A DNA stretch of 64,000 bases from Argyresthia goedartella (GCA_949825045.1 OX463813.1:4030001-4094000); one strand, 5' to 3'. Positions 1-23,560 are shown, numbered from the stretch's first letter. The notes: a model not told the origin generated them from the sequence alone. Numbers and translations are program-made.

Positions 1-1696
1 GCAGAGTTTAAGTATGGGGTGATATGACTACGAGGTGGTACATCAAAGCAAAACCTACAACAGGCATTTTGTATGCGCTGCACTAAACGCTGAGTCTTCA
101 ATAGAAGACGCGGACCATAAATTATATCTCCGTAGTTGAGTCGAGATAAAATCAGTGACTCGCACAGAATAATACGTGCCCTTTCGCAGATAAGGTTACG
201 GATTTTGTACAAAACCCTTAAACGATACATACAACTCTTCACCAAATTCAAGACGTGAGTTTCAAATCGTAGGTAAGTGTCAAATATGATTCCCAGATTC
301 CTGGCCTCGTCAACACGCTCTAGAGTCTGGCCATCAAGGATTAGCTGAGGATTAGAAATGAGATTTTTTTTAACTTGAACTTTACTCCCAAGCACCATAA
401 ACTTTGATTTCAAGGGATTGAGAATCAAGGAATTTTTATTTGACCAGGCATCTAACCTGCTTAGGTCTTCATTGATGAAGTCTGTCATGCAGTCAATATT
501 AGAAGGCACATCAGAAATGTAAAGTTGAAGATCATCAGCGTAACAATGGAATTTGCAGTGCTTGATTTCATTCACCAAATCTGCTGCATATATAATAAAT
601 AATAGAGGCCCTAAGATGGAACCCTGTGGAACACCCCGCAAAACTGGCTTTGGATCCGAGTACAAGGCACCACCACTGTCATTGGTCAGCTTAACATATT
701 GGAAGCGTTGGTCGAGATAACTTTCAAACCATCCCACAGATAATGCATCCAGCCCATAGTAACGCAATTTCGACAGCAACAAGGTCGGGCTAATGCTGTC
801 AAATGCACGGCTATAATCTAGTAGTGTAAGAATAGTAGCCTTACCTACATCGATATTACTCAAAATGTTATCAACAACATCAACCAACGCAGTAGTTGTG
901 CCCCGCCCCCTTCGGAAACCTGACTGGAGGTCAGGCAAAATATTAGAGTCTTCTATATATTTGTAAAATAGGGCATGCACCAGTTTTTCCAGCACTTTTG
1001 AAAGGAAGGGAAGCAAACTAATAGGTCTAAGTTCCTTGAGATTGGACGGGTTATCGACTTTAGGAAAAGGCATTACTATTGCTTTTTTCCATTGCTTTGG
1101 AACTATGCCGCTAGTAATTGACCTATTTATAATCGAGGTTATAACGCGCAGGGTTCTGGGGAGAGTCAGTATTATCATGTCTCTACTTATCCCATCATCT
1201 CCAATTGCATTGGATTTGATAGAGATTATGTAATTGTATACTTTTTGTTCAGAAACTGGCACGAGATTAAATCTGGAATCACTATACCGATTGGAATTAA
1301 AGTACGATAACAGAGGTTTAGGATCTTCACTAGCAAAAGGGAGAGATAAAAAATGATCATTTATTTGATTTGGGTCACTGAAGCAATCAGGAAGTTTTTC
1401 ACCATGTCCATTATCTGCTAGAATATTTTGTTTCATATTTCGCCAGAATGTTTTGCCATCCGAGACTTCATAGTTTACTAAATGATTAAAGTAAGCACGT
1501 TTCTCATTGTATATACTAGATTCCACTAACTTTCTTAGATCTTTCCAGCTCTCCTTGTCAACGTCAGACTTAGTTTCGCGATACTTAACGTGAGCTTCAT
1601 TACGTAAATTGGTCATAAGTCTGATGTTATCAGTGATCCAAGGTAGAGTGTGATGATATTTAATTTTTACCACCTTGACTGGTGCAAAAATATTAT
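1..1696 (-). CDS. Non-LTR retrotransposon reverse transcriptase, partial (LINE-B, downstream part)
   Basis: One reading frame stays open on the minus strand from about 1696 to the window edge. It encodes a Jockey/CR1-type reverse transcriptase that copies element RNA into the genome by target-primed reverse transcription. Visible motifs in order are a PWITDNI block just after the endonuclease-RT linker, the core LRPISLLPFLSKVLEKL, a SGFRRGRGTTTAL block, DYSRAFD, GVPQGSILGPLLF and the catalytic YADDLQLYI near 540. No stop or frameshift was seen, so the copy looks recent. The frame does not begin here. Its upstream part resumes at 2488-2660 beyond a nested LINE. Clade assignment is by motif style only. 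Confidence 0.85.
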
Positions 1697-2487
1697 ATCA
1701 AAAATCAAAATCAAAATCAAAAATCATTTATTTCCATAGGATGTTGTTACATCACTTAGATCCGTCATTACATTTTTTGGGTGAGTTCACTAACCCAATG
1801 GCGGAATCTGTGGAGAAGAGCTCACCGAAGAAACTCCACAGTCGTCGCATCTTTTGCGTTTCCTTTTTTAAATAAAATATTGTCAAATTACAAAATGAAT
1901 GCTAATTATATATCGAAACAGCCTGTTACTCAAACAATCTATTCCCATGGACATCTGTCCTCTAAGTAATCAGATATCCTGTAGTAACCTTTTTTATACA
2001 ATTTCTGTTTTATTATTATTTTAAACTTGTCTAAAGGTAAGTTTTTAATATCAGTAGGGACCTTATTGTAATAGCGTATACAATTGCCTTTAAAAGAATT
2101 ACTAATTTTATGTAGTCGGCTTACATAAGCAACCAACTTGTCTTTATTTCTAGTATTAAAATTGTGTATATCACTGTACTTCTGAAAATTAGTTATATTT
2201 CTTTTTACATACACAAGATTGTCATAGATATATTGAGACACAAATGTCAGAATATTGATTTCTTTAAACTTTTCCCTCAGTGACACTCTAGGCCCTAATC
2301 TATAAATTGCACGAACAGCCCGTTTCTGCAGAATAAATATACTATTAGCATTCGCAGCGTGACCCCACAATAAAATACCATAGGTCATTAGACTATGAAA
2401 GTAACTAAAGTAGACTAGTCTAGCGGTGTCTACGTCGGTAAGAGCTCTAATTTTTGTAACTGCGAACGCTGCCGAACTCAGTCTGTG
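1697..2487 (-). mobile_element. 5'-truncated LINE-A nested in LINE-B, with (GATTTT)n tail
   Basis: A 5'-truncated non-LTR element in the same orientation as its host. It encodes the C-terminal end of a reverse transcriptase ORF (about 2487 to 1939), including the YFSYFHSLMTYGILLWG, LQKRAVRAIY and HNFNTRNKDKL blocks that recur in the LINE at 50285-50933. Its 3' end on the minus strand carries an AATAAA signal (1737-1742) followed by repeats of GATTTT, a typical LINE tail. Beyond both ends LINE-B coding sequence resumes, so this is an insertion. The target duplication is short and ambiguous, about TATA. Confidence 0.85.
1939..2487 (-). CDS. LINE-A reverse transcriptase C-terminal domain, partial
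   Basis: Open frame ending at 1939 with residues ...DYLEDRCPWE. It carries the conserved post-catalytic thumb and tail of an insect non-LTR polymerase but none of the catalytic motifs, which were lost by 5' truncation. It cannot act alone. The frame enters from the truncation point at about 2487 rather than from the internal methionine at 2388. Confidence 0.75.
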   Translation of the reverse strand, partial: HRLSSAAFAVTKIRALTDVDTARLVYFSYFHSLMTYGILLWGHAANANSIFILQKRAVRAIYRLGPRVSLREKFKEINILTFVSQYIYDNLVYVKRNITNFQKYSDIHNFNTRNKDKLVAYVSRLHKISNSFKGNCIRYYNKVPTDIKNLPLDKFKIIIKQKLYKKGYYRISDYLEDRCPWE

Positions 2488-2660
2488 TATAATGAGTCAA
2501 GAGCAAGCAGTTAAATCTATCGACCATATCATCAACAGTAGGCAAGTCAATGATAGATTCCCAATCCAGCAAGTGCAATTCGCGATTGAATCGATCAAAG
2601 TCTATGTCTTTAATGGGACGATAAGTTATACAGCGGGGCGGTATTTTTTCTTTCTTATTA
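2488..2660 (-). pseudogene. LINE-B segment upstream of the nested insertion
   Basis: The minus strand reads ITYRPIKDIDFDRFN..LLDWESIIDL..DDMVDRF, the linker that lies between endonuclease and reverse transcriptase in Jockey/CR1-type elements. It joins naturally to the frame that restarts at 1696. Upstream of about 2660 a stop appears in this frame and no endonuclease is recognised, so LINE-B is 5'-truncated or decayed here. Confidence 0.7.
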
Positions 2661-2863
2661 TATTAAGTATTGTTGTAGTTTTAGATTCCATATTTATAAG
2701 AGTCCTTGGTTGGTTCAAGATTGGAAGGAGGACACTCTGTTCTCTTGACACAGCTTTGTGACTAATACCACAGAGTAACGATGGTAGCCGTGGCCTATGG
2801 CTTAATGTGTCATCAGTAACGCATAATAACATATAAACACTAATAACTACTTAATTCAGTGTA
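2661..2863. other. No recognisable feature
   Basis: AT-rich sequence between the LINE-B remnant and the first SINE copy. I see no coding frame, RNA gene or repeat shared with the rest of the window. Confidence 0.4.
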
Positions 2864-3085
2864 AATTTCCCACCAAGGGGCACAGGCCTTTACCTGGATA
2901 CAAGTAAGATTGAGCCATACTCCATCAAGCTGGCTCATTGCAGGTTGATGGGAGGGGTTTTACAACTTCTACTATTAATTACAAATAGCTATAGTTGCTG
3001 GGACCTACAGCTTATGTGTCGGTATCGGAAACAAGGGAATGTCTGAAGATGTACTTAAGTTAAATTTATCATCTCATTTGTACAT
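2864..3085 (-). repeat. SINE-1 body copy (tRNA-derived SINE)
   Basis: Reverse-strand copy of the SINE body. Shared blocks are GGTACATTAA..GGGGCACAGGCC at one end, TGAGCCA..TGGAGTATGGCTTA, then AGCTGTAGGTCCC and a GTACAAATGAGATGA block. The same blocks occur in the plus orientation at 3086-3340, 13415-13560 and 61420-61632. This copy lacks the tRNA-like head. Confidence 0.7.
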
Positions 3086-3340
3086 GAGATCCATGGTTTC
3101 ACGCGTGCTTCTCACCCAGGAGATGCAGGTTCGAATCCTGACCAGTATCAGACATTCAGTATCAGATTCAGTATCAGACATTCAGTGTTTCGGATGACAT
3201 GTTAAGCTGTAGGTCCCGGCTGCTATCGTTATGTTGTAGTGGTCGTAGAATCGAGTATGGCTTAAATGGAGTATGGCTTAATCTTACTTGCATCCGGATA
3301 AAGGCCTGTGCCCCTCGGTGGGTACATTAAAGGGCTATTT
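3086..3340 (+). repeat. SINE-1 copy with tRNA-like head, inverted against the neighbouring copy
   Basis: It starts with a tRNA-like head containing a B-box-like GGTTCGAATCC at about 3131, followed by the SINE body (TTTCGGATGAC, AGCTGTAGGTCCC, GGAGTATGGCTTAA, AAGGCCTGTGCCCCT). Head-to-head with the 2864-3085 copy it forms a large imperfect inverted repeat. A short ATCAGACATTCAG motif is duplicated at the head-body junction. Confidence 0.75.
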
Positions 3341-3350
3341 TTTTTTTAAT

Positions 3351-3425
3351 GGTACATGGTCAGTATCGGATTTGAACCTGCATCTCCTAAGTGGGAAGCA
3401 AGTGTGAAACCCACTAGAACACAGA
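3351..3425 (-). repeat. SINE-1 tRNA-like head, third copy
   Basis: The reverse strand reads a degenerate tRNA-Glu-like head, with ACCCACTAGAACACAG at one end and GGTTCAAATCCGATACTG on the other strand. It matches the heads at 3086-3150 and 22840-22945. It follows a T-run at 3341. Confidence 0.6.
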
Positions 3426-3916
3426 GCTTGTTTGGGTTGTTCCCAGGCCTCCAAAAATGTATTCCCACTGGCTCCAGAAGGTCAATTAAATTTTTATAAA
3501 AATAGAAGATAACTGTATGTACTCAGTCACGGTCAGCTAAAAGTCCTAGCAAAAAATATCGCATCAAGCACCACTCAGCAGCGGTCACATTCACGCAAAC
3601 AATCACACAGATTCATGAATAAACAAAGATTTGTTCTATAACATAATACCTATCGAAGATTTTGCAAAAAGTGGTTCAGTGGCGCCGCGGAAAAAGTTAG
3701 GACTCATAATGCAAGGGTCGACGGTTCAAATCTGACTGTGGTTTTACGACGATATCAATTTTATATGCAACTAAAACCATAAAGACACAGATCGTTACCT
3801 TTCGAACTTTTCATTTCGAAGATTGATGAAAATAACTGAGGAAGGTGGATCTTACGGCGATTCGATTTCACCGTATGGGAGAAGAAGTGTCGCTACATTA
3901 TTATATTCATCATCAA
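3426..3916. other. Intergenic or intronic sequence with a tRNA-like motif
   Basis: Mostly unassigned. At about 3675-3745 there is a tRNA-like stretch with a CAT anticodon-like loop (ACTCATAATG) and a B-box-like GGTTCAAATC. It is too degenerate for a functional tRNA and is probably another SINE head. Confidence 0.3.
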
Positions 3917-4045
3917 TCAGTCCACATTCACCCACCGGTGGGTATAGGCCTCTTCTTTACCACGCCATCCACTCAGGTCCTGAGCCTCCCGCATCCACTG
4001 CCTCCCCGCTATGGCGATGATGTCATCCGTCATTATATTAAATAA
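3917..4045 (-). pseudogene. RTE-like LINE, extreme C-terminus of polymerase ORF
   Basis: The minus strand encodes DDIIAIAGRQWMREAQDLS and then WRGKEEAYTHRWV. This is the signature tail (DD..K.AG..WM..AQDR..W...GEAY.Q.W) of a very common lepidopteran LINE polymerase. Only the last 35 or so residues are present. A second fragment of the same protein region lies at 34085-34435. Confidence 0.65.
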
Positions 4046-4280
4046 ACAAAACCAAAACAGCATCTCAAGCACGCCTTTTCCCACAGGGGTGGCTGAGGGC
4101 CCACTGTGAGCCCCGTACACATTATTCTACACATAAACTTGATTCAATACTTATTTATTTTGTGTTTTATTAATTAACTTGTAGAAAGGATTATTATTAC
4201 CTTCTATACTATATCTGCATTACATGTCTGTTTGGTGAGTGCAACTAATCGAAATTACGAAATTTATTTACGTTATTCTT
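4046..4280. other. No recognisable feature
   Basis: AT-rich sequence leading into the tandem array, with no coding frame or known repeat seen. Confidence 0.4.
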
Positions 4281-5406
4281 TACTACACAAAACATAAAAA
4301 AGCAAAACGAAAATGTTTTTGGTCTGGGACTTGAATCAGGTTCACTTGGTTGCGAGATGAGGCATTAATCGCGTTACTACACAAAACATAAAAAAGCAAA
4401 ACGAAAATGTTTTGGTCTGGGACTTGAATCAGGTTCACTTGGTTGCGAGATGAGGCATTAATCGCGTTACTAAACAAAACATAAAAAAGCAAAACGAAAA
4501 TGTTTTTGGTCTGGGACTTGAATCAGGTTCACTTGGTTGCGAGATGAGGCATTAATCGCGTTACTACACAAAACATAAAAAAGCAAAACGAAAATGTTTT
4601 TGGTCTGGGACTTGAATCAGGTTCACTTGGTTGCGAGATGAGGCATTAATCGCGTTACTACACAAAACATAAAAAAGCAAAACGAAAATGTTTTTGGTCT
4701 GGGACTTGAATCAGGTTCACTTGGTTGCGAGATGAGGCATTAATCGCGTTACTAGACAAAACATAAAAAAGCAAAACGAAAATGTTTTTGGTCTGGGACT
4801 TGAATCAGGTTCACTTGGTTGCGAGATGAGGCATTAATCGCGTTACTACACAAAACATAAAAAAGCAAAACGAAAATGTTTTTGGTCTGGGACTTGAATC
4901 AGGTTCACTTGGTTGCGAGATGAGGCATTAATCGCGTTACTAGACAAAACATAAAAAAGCAAAACGAAAATGTTTTTGGTCTGGGACTTGAATCAGGTTC
5001 ACTTGGTTGCGAGATGAGGCATTAATCGCGTTACTACACAAAACATAAAAAAGCAAAACGAAAATGTTTTTGGTCTGGGACTTGAATCAGGTTCACTTGG
5101 TTGCGAGATGAGGCATTAATCGCGTTACTAGACAAAACATAAAAAAGCAAAACGAAAATGTTTTTGGTCTGGGACTTGAATCAGGTTCACTTGGTTGCGA
5201 GATGAGGCATTAATCGCGTTACTACACAAAACATAAAAAAGCAAAACGAAAATGTTTTTGGTCTGGGACTTGAATCGTGTTCACTTGGTTGCGAGATGAG
5301 GCATTAATCGCGTTACTACACAAAACATAAAAAAGCAAAACGAAAATGTTTTTGGTCTGGGACTTGAATCAGGTTCACTTGGTTGCGAGATGAGGCATTA
5401 ATCGCG
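4281..5406 (+). repeat. 94-bp tandem repeat array, 12 copies
   Basis: Twelve head-to-tail copies beginning at 4281, 4374, 4467, 4561, 4655, 4749, 4843, 4937, 5031, 5125, 5219 and 5313. The first two units are 93 bp (four T in the ATGTTTTGG run) and the rest 94 bp (five T). Units are nearly identical. The only recurrent variant is the base after TTACTA (C, G or A), plus one GAATCGTG change in unit 11. Open frames inside it are by-products of the period. Confidence 0.97.
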
Positions 5407-5534
5407 GGACTAGATTCTCATAGTCGCACGTCTGTTGGTAGGATATTACCACAAATTAACAGGGGGTAGTAAGAACTTAAAGTTATGTCGACTTTTGAGT
5501 GGTTAAGAATTAATAGTAGTTTATTGGCCGATTT
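5407..5534. other. Spacer between the tandem array and repeat X
   Basis: Unassigned sequence of 128 bp with no feature recognised. Confidence 0.4.
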
Positions 5535-5731
5535 CACCAACGATCCCTATCTTTTACATTTACACTTTATTTCTTTCAGGGGCCACCTAGCGGTTGTTTT
5601 GATTTGCCCTAAGTGTAAGGGTCATCTAGGCTCCTTGGGGACCCCTAAATATCCGGCCACCGGAACAATCGCTAGACCGCAAAGAAAAAGAGCTAAGTGT
5701 CCCTTAACTGTTGTTGAAATCACTGAAGAAT
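5535..5731 (+). repeat. Repeat X, uninterrupted copy
   Basis: About 195 bp shared with 14228-14384 plus 14838-14905. Shared blocks are GATTTCACCAACGATCCCTA, TTTCTTTCAGGGGCCACC, AAGTGTAAGGGTCATCTAGG, CGGCCACCGGAACAATCGCT and AAGAAAAAGAGCTAAGTGTC. It is the empty-site counterpart of the LINE-interrupted copy in the last Aurora intron. The repeat class is unknown. Confidence 0.8.
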
Positions 5732-6439
5732 AATGCCTAATTATGTACAGTTACATACACTAGTTTATCTAAACACATATCAAAAAACTCTTTTTGATGT
5801 GTTCAGGAACCGCATGTTCGACCGGCACTATGGCTTTGATCATTGCTCTGCGCTTGTTTAGCTTGTTCAGTAGTACTAATTTTCCAGAAAAACTAGGGGC
5901 GGCACGCAGGCGGGCGTAGGCGGGCGTAGGCGTTCGAAATTTGAATGTTATAATATGTTCAGATAAGAAATTAGTTTTTACCAAGTAGTATATCATTAAT
6001 TATGGTGGTCGTAACGTGCGGTTTTTGGACGCAGTACAGAGGGTTTATGATACGTGTGTAGATAAAGAATTTTATCTACCCACGTATCATAAACCCTCTT
6101 TACTGCGTACAAAAACCTCACGTTACGATCAGCATAATGTTAAACTGCTTGGTAAAAACTCATTTCTTATCTGAAAATTTACACATTATGACCATAATGT
6201 GTAATTTTTCTACTTATTATGACATTCAAATCTCGAACGCCGACGCCCGTTTGCGTACCGCCCCTTGTTTGTCTGTGAAGTTGGTACTACTGAACAAGCT
6301 AAACAAGTGCTGATCAATTATCAATGCCACAATGCCGGTTCCTGAACACATCAAAGAGAGCTCATGATATGTGTGTAGATAAACTAGTGTATGTAACTGT
6401 ACATAATTAGGGATTATGTAGCAGTCACATAAACTACTA
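5732..6439. mobile_element. Foldback dimer of MITE-F (large imperfect palindrome)
   Basis: Two copies of the same 330-370 bp element meet tail to tail at about 6069. The left arm runs 5732-6068 and the right arm 6069-6439 in reverse complement. Both contain TAATTATGTACAGTTACATA, the TTTATCTACACACATATCA subterminal motif, a GGCGGCACGCAGGCGGGCG-type GC block and a GTGTGTAGATAAA end. The right arm also has the outer end TTATGTAGCAGTCACATAAA that single copies carry. Single copies are at 9528-9934, 12251-12612 and 49862-50280. No coding capacity. Confidence 0.85.
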
Positions 6440-6784
6440 ATATTCGACGTTTCAACAACCACAATAATAATTCGAACAATATCCATAGAACATTACACCA
6501 AAAAAAGGTCAGTAAGGTAAATAGAACTAATGGTACAGTGAGTCTTATATAACCTAAGTATAACTATCGGTGATTCGTTGTTTCGACCACAGAAGATAGG
6601 TGAATTATTTTACGGTATCATGTTTGGGCTTGTTTCCCTCTCATTGTAATGTTTTACGATGTATGGAAATATCTACATATGGCTGAGAGCGCCGGCGCTG
6701 AGTCAGAGTCAGAGTCATTTTTTTTATTGAATATAAATAAATAAATTATCTTATTCAACGTCAAAATTATACTTACTTATAACT
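6440..6784. other. No recognisable feature
   Basis: AT-rich sequence with a short GAGTCA triplication near 6700. No gene or shared repeat recognised. Confidence 0.4.
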
Positions 6785-6895
6785 ACAAGTCAATTTTTTT
6801 ATATAAAAAAAGACCACCGTTTCGGAAGGTGGGCCTCGGGGTTAAGAAGAAACGGCAAGAAACCCCCATACTTTTTTTTTTTTTTTTTCCCGCGC
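6785..6895 (-). repeat. Probable LINE 3'-end fragment with poly-A on the minus strand
   Basis: CCACCGTTTCGGAAGGTGGG followed by AAGAAGAAACGGCAAGAAAC resembles a recurrent lepidopteran LINE-associated repeat (from memory). The T-run at 6872-6888 lies next to it. Confidence 0.4.
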
Positions 6896-7144
6896 TCCCA
6901 CATACATCGTTAATAGAAGTAGTTGAGCCTGTATGTTGATATTTCGTTGAATGTGATAGCGTGCTGTCGGTGAGGTGGTAGGTCTCTTGACTGTAATTGA
7001 TATCTTTTGCACGGAGAGAAAATCGGACAAAAATACAGTAATTATTACTAAAGTATTTCCAAATCCGAGGACAACAAATGTCCTGTAATAATAAGTAATC
7101 GAGTTTTGTAATTCCAAGTGTTTCGTATTTAGTATTTACTATTT

Positions 7145-7440
7145 CATGATGACGTCATAAACAAATACTAACTGTTTTGTAATTTTAAGAGTTCAATTGT
7201 TATATCGGAAATGATGACGTCATAGACAAATACTAAGTGTTTTGTAATTTTAAGAATTTACTAGTAATATCAGAAATGATGACGTCATTGACAATTCCAA
7301 CTGTTTTGTAATTTCAGGAGTATAAGAGTAATATCGGAAATGATGACGTCATAGACAATACTAACTGTTTTGTAATTTCATGAAATTATTAGTAATATCG
7401 GAAATGATGACGTCATAGACAATACTAACACTAATACTAA
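7145..7440 (+). promoter_or_regulatory. Five CRE palindromes in a 64-65 bp tandem repeat
   Basis: The palindrome TGACGTCA (the CREB/ATF consensus site) occurs at 7150-7157, 7215-7222, 7280-7287, 7344-7351 and 7408-7415, spaced 65, 65, 64 and 64 bp. The flanks repeat with divergence: GACAAATACTAA, TGTTTTGTAATTT, AGTAATATCGGAAATGA. The 8-mer is fully conserved while the flanks have drifted. It lies 0.25 kb upstream of an Aurora exon, probably in an intron. Regulatory function is inferred only from the motif; it may be just a short satellite. Confidence 0.6.
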
Positions 7441-7445
7441 TACTA

Positions 7446-7503
7446 ACCTAACTATTAATTACCCACCGCCTCCATGGAGGCGGTGGGTAATTAATAGTTA
7501 GGT
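7446..7503. repeat. 58-bp perfect palindrome
   Basis: Every base from 7446 to 7503 pairs with its reflection around the CCATGG at 7472-7477 (arms ACCTAACTATTAATTACCCA.. and its complement). There is no spacer, so it can extrude as a cruciform. It directly follows the CRE array. Confidence 0.95.
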
Positions 7504-7677
7504 ACCTAGATTTTCTTCATGCAGCCAATGGAAAGTTTTATTTTTTGAAAACAAAAGATTTTGGAGGCCATTCGAACATTCCGCTTATTTCAGTAATAAA
7601 TTAATAACAAAATATTGTATCAGTAGCCGCGATGGTCCATACCTATAGCATATCACCGTGTTTCTCGCAATCTTCAG

Positions 7678-21788
<14,111 letters not shown>

Positions 21789-22004
21789 GCGGTGCTCCTC
21801 CGACCACATTGCCTTTCGTATGGACTAAGGAAAATGGTTGTTTATCAAAGCTGGGACAAACTACGTACTAACGATTCTACATCGCCCCAAAGACGAATAT
21901 GTGGCAAGCAGTGACATTATTGGCAGTGTTAGTGTGGAGGGCTGAAGCAAGGCGACCAAGTCGAGCAAGACTGTATGTGCAGACTAGATTTCTTTTTGAT
22001 TTCT

Positions 22005-22280
22005 TATAATTCTATTAATTATAATAATTATAATAATAATACCTTGGACACTATTTACACACATTGATCTAGACCCAAACTAGGATTCCCTGTACCTGGG
22101 GTTCTAGACAACGATACACATACTTATATAGACAAAAATATTATACTTAGATAAACAACCATGACTAGGGTACAAACATCCGTTCCCATCAAACAAATAT
22201 TTGCCCCCACCGGGACTCGAACCTGGGACTCTTGGATTCGAAGGCCAACCTGCCAACTCGGCCATTCGGGTCGTCATCAA
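22005..22280 (-). repeat. SINE-2 copy, minus strand
   Basis: Minus-strand head GACCCGAATGGCCGAGTTGG (A box) and AGGTTCGAGTCCCGG (B box), then GGGGGCAAATATTTGTTTGA, and an AT-rich tail with (ATT)n at 22015-22045. It closely matches 16985-17255 but has the better-preserved B box. Confidence 0.8.
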
Positions 22281-22489
22281 AAACGATGTGTGTGTGATAA
22301 ATATATGTGTGATGTGAATATGAATTCCTTAGATAAATATAGTTGACATCGAGCTGCCAGCTGTTCAATTGTAGTATTATTCAAATCAGCTACTGTCGTC
22401 AGTACTAGCCCAACCAACTTTTATAGAAATGGGCACAACGCCATCTACCGAGCGTCCCTTGCAAGTTCTTGGCTTGCATAACATTTACG
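22281..22489. other. Intergenic, no recognisable feature
   Basis: Nothing recognised. Confidence 0.4.
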
Positions 22490-22640
22490 AGTTAAAAAAT
22501 AACACAATCATAACATAGCGTCACGCCTTTTTCCATACGGGGCGTCAAGGCACAATTGTGCCCACTTTTAGTCAGTTATACAATTCTTCAATTTGCGTGA
22601 CGGGGCTAGCCCATCGCCGCAGCTCTGGAGTAATAAAGGT
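22490..22640. repeat. Dispersed repeat (AGCGTCACGCC family)
   Basis: AACATAGCGTCACGCCTTTT then TCCATACGGGG recurs at 63966-64000, and TTGCGTGACGGGGCTAGCCC recurs at 38177-38200. The two blocks form inverted ends (GCGTCACGCC and GCGTGACG). Confidence 0.6.
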
Positions 22641-22779
22641 TTCCTCACGATGTTTCCAATACCGATAGAACGACCTTATAATGTACTTAACACATTCGCT
22701 GCTATATTTCTATAATGCATCGCGATTTTGATGCTAATGCTATGATATTAGAGTCCACATTCAATGAAAAGTAAAAGTT

Positions 22780-22815
22780 CCATTTTAGGTTCTCTTGGCA
22801 GAGAACCTAAAATGG
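22780..22815. repeat. Perfect 16-bp hairpin with 4-base loop
   Basis: Arms CCATTTTAGGTTCTCT (22780-22795) and AGAGAACCTAAAATGG (22800-22815), loop TGGC. Confidence 0.95.
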
Positions 22816-22834
22816 CTGGCGCCGGCTGGTTAAC

Positions 22835-22945
22835 ATAGATTGCTTATCTCATTGGTACATGGACTGCACCGGGATTCGAACCCGCGCCTCCTGCGTGAGA
22901 AGCAAGCGTGACACCCACTAGACCACGGAGTCCTTAATTTCGAAA
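22835..22945 (-). repeat. SINE-1 head, best-preserved tRNA-Glu-like copy
   Basis: The minus strand reads GGACTCCGTGGTCTAGTGGG, an anticodon loop TTCTCAC (CTC, Glu) and GGGTTCGAATCCCGG, then GTACCAATGAGATAA of the SINE body. The acceptor stem has a mismatch and the sequence runs on into SINE, so it is not a tRNA gene. Confidence 0.75.
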
Positions 22946-23085
22946 TAACGTCAAAAAACGTATCTTTATTATTATCATACTCACAAAAACGCTTAATACT
23001 TCACAAATTGCACCCATATTCTTCAATAAAACAAACATTTATATACATAAAGATAAACATTTACTTACAGGTATGTCAAAGTCAA

Positions 23086-23560
23086 AGTTCTTTATTACTG
23101 TAGATATTTACATATACTTAGTAAACGTCATTTTTTGCCTCTTCTCTACATTGGACCACTGTGGGAGCAGAAGGGCGTAGAAACTCTCACTGATTAATTT
23201 TTAGATCTCTTAAAAATTGCTTGTGCTTAACTAATACAAATATTAAAAATTTAATGATTATGATTAATAAGCAATAACAAATACTTACAAAATTTTTAAC
23301 AACAAGGTCTGTGTTTAGCTAGATTAACCCCATACAGTCCTGTCATTTAAGTAATCCTGAACATTGTAATATCCCTTTAACAACAAAGTCGCTTTAACAT
23401 TCTTTTTAAATTGCTCAAATGGCAATTTCGAGATCTTCAGAGGTATCTTGTTGTAGTAGAGAATGCACTGACCCTTAAAAGAATTGATAACCTTCGCGAG
23501 TCTAAACCGGGGCGCAAGTAGTCTGTGATTATTTCTTAGGTTAACATTATAGCTCCATTT
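23086..23560 (-). mobile_element. LINE-D 3'-end fragment, minus strand
   Basis: Same 3' end as 14385-14837: tail GTCAAAGTCAAAG, CTTTATTA signal, GTGGGAG..CTCC hairpin remnant and degenerate final polymerase codons (TACTACAACAAGATACCTCT on the minus strand). Confidence 0.75.

Noticed and set aside
4283..4492. Small minus-strand protein in the 94-bp array
   Set aside because: The frame exists only because two 93-bp units keep phase; it breaks when the unit becomes 94 bp.
4281..5406. CRISPR-like array
   Set aside because: Units are contiguous 94-bp repeats without unique spacers, in a eukaryotic genome. It is a satellite.
22860..22935. Cloverleaf-like tRNA-Glu(CTC) gene
   Set aside because: Acceptor stem mismatch, and the 3' side runs directly into SINE-1 body sequence shared with other copies. 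It is a SINE head.
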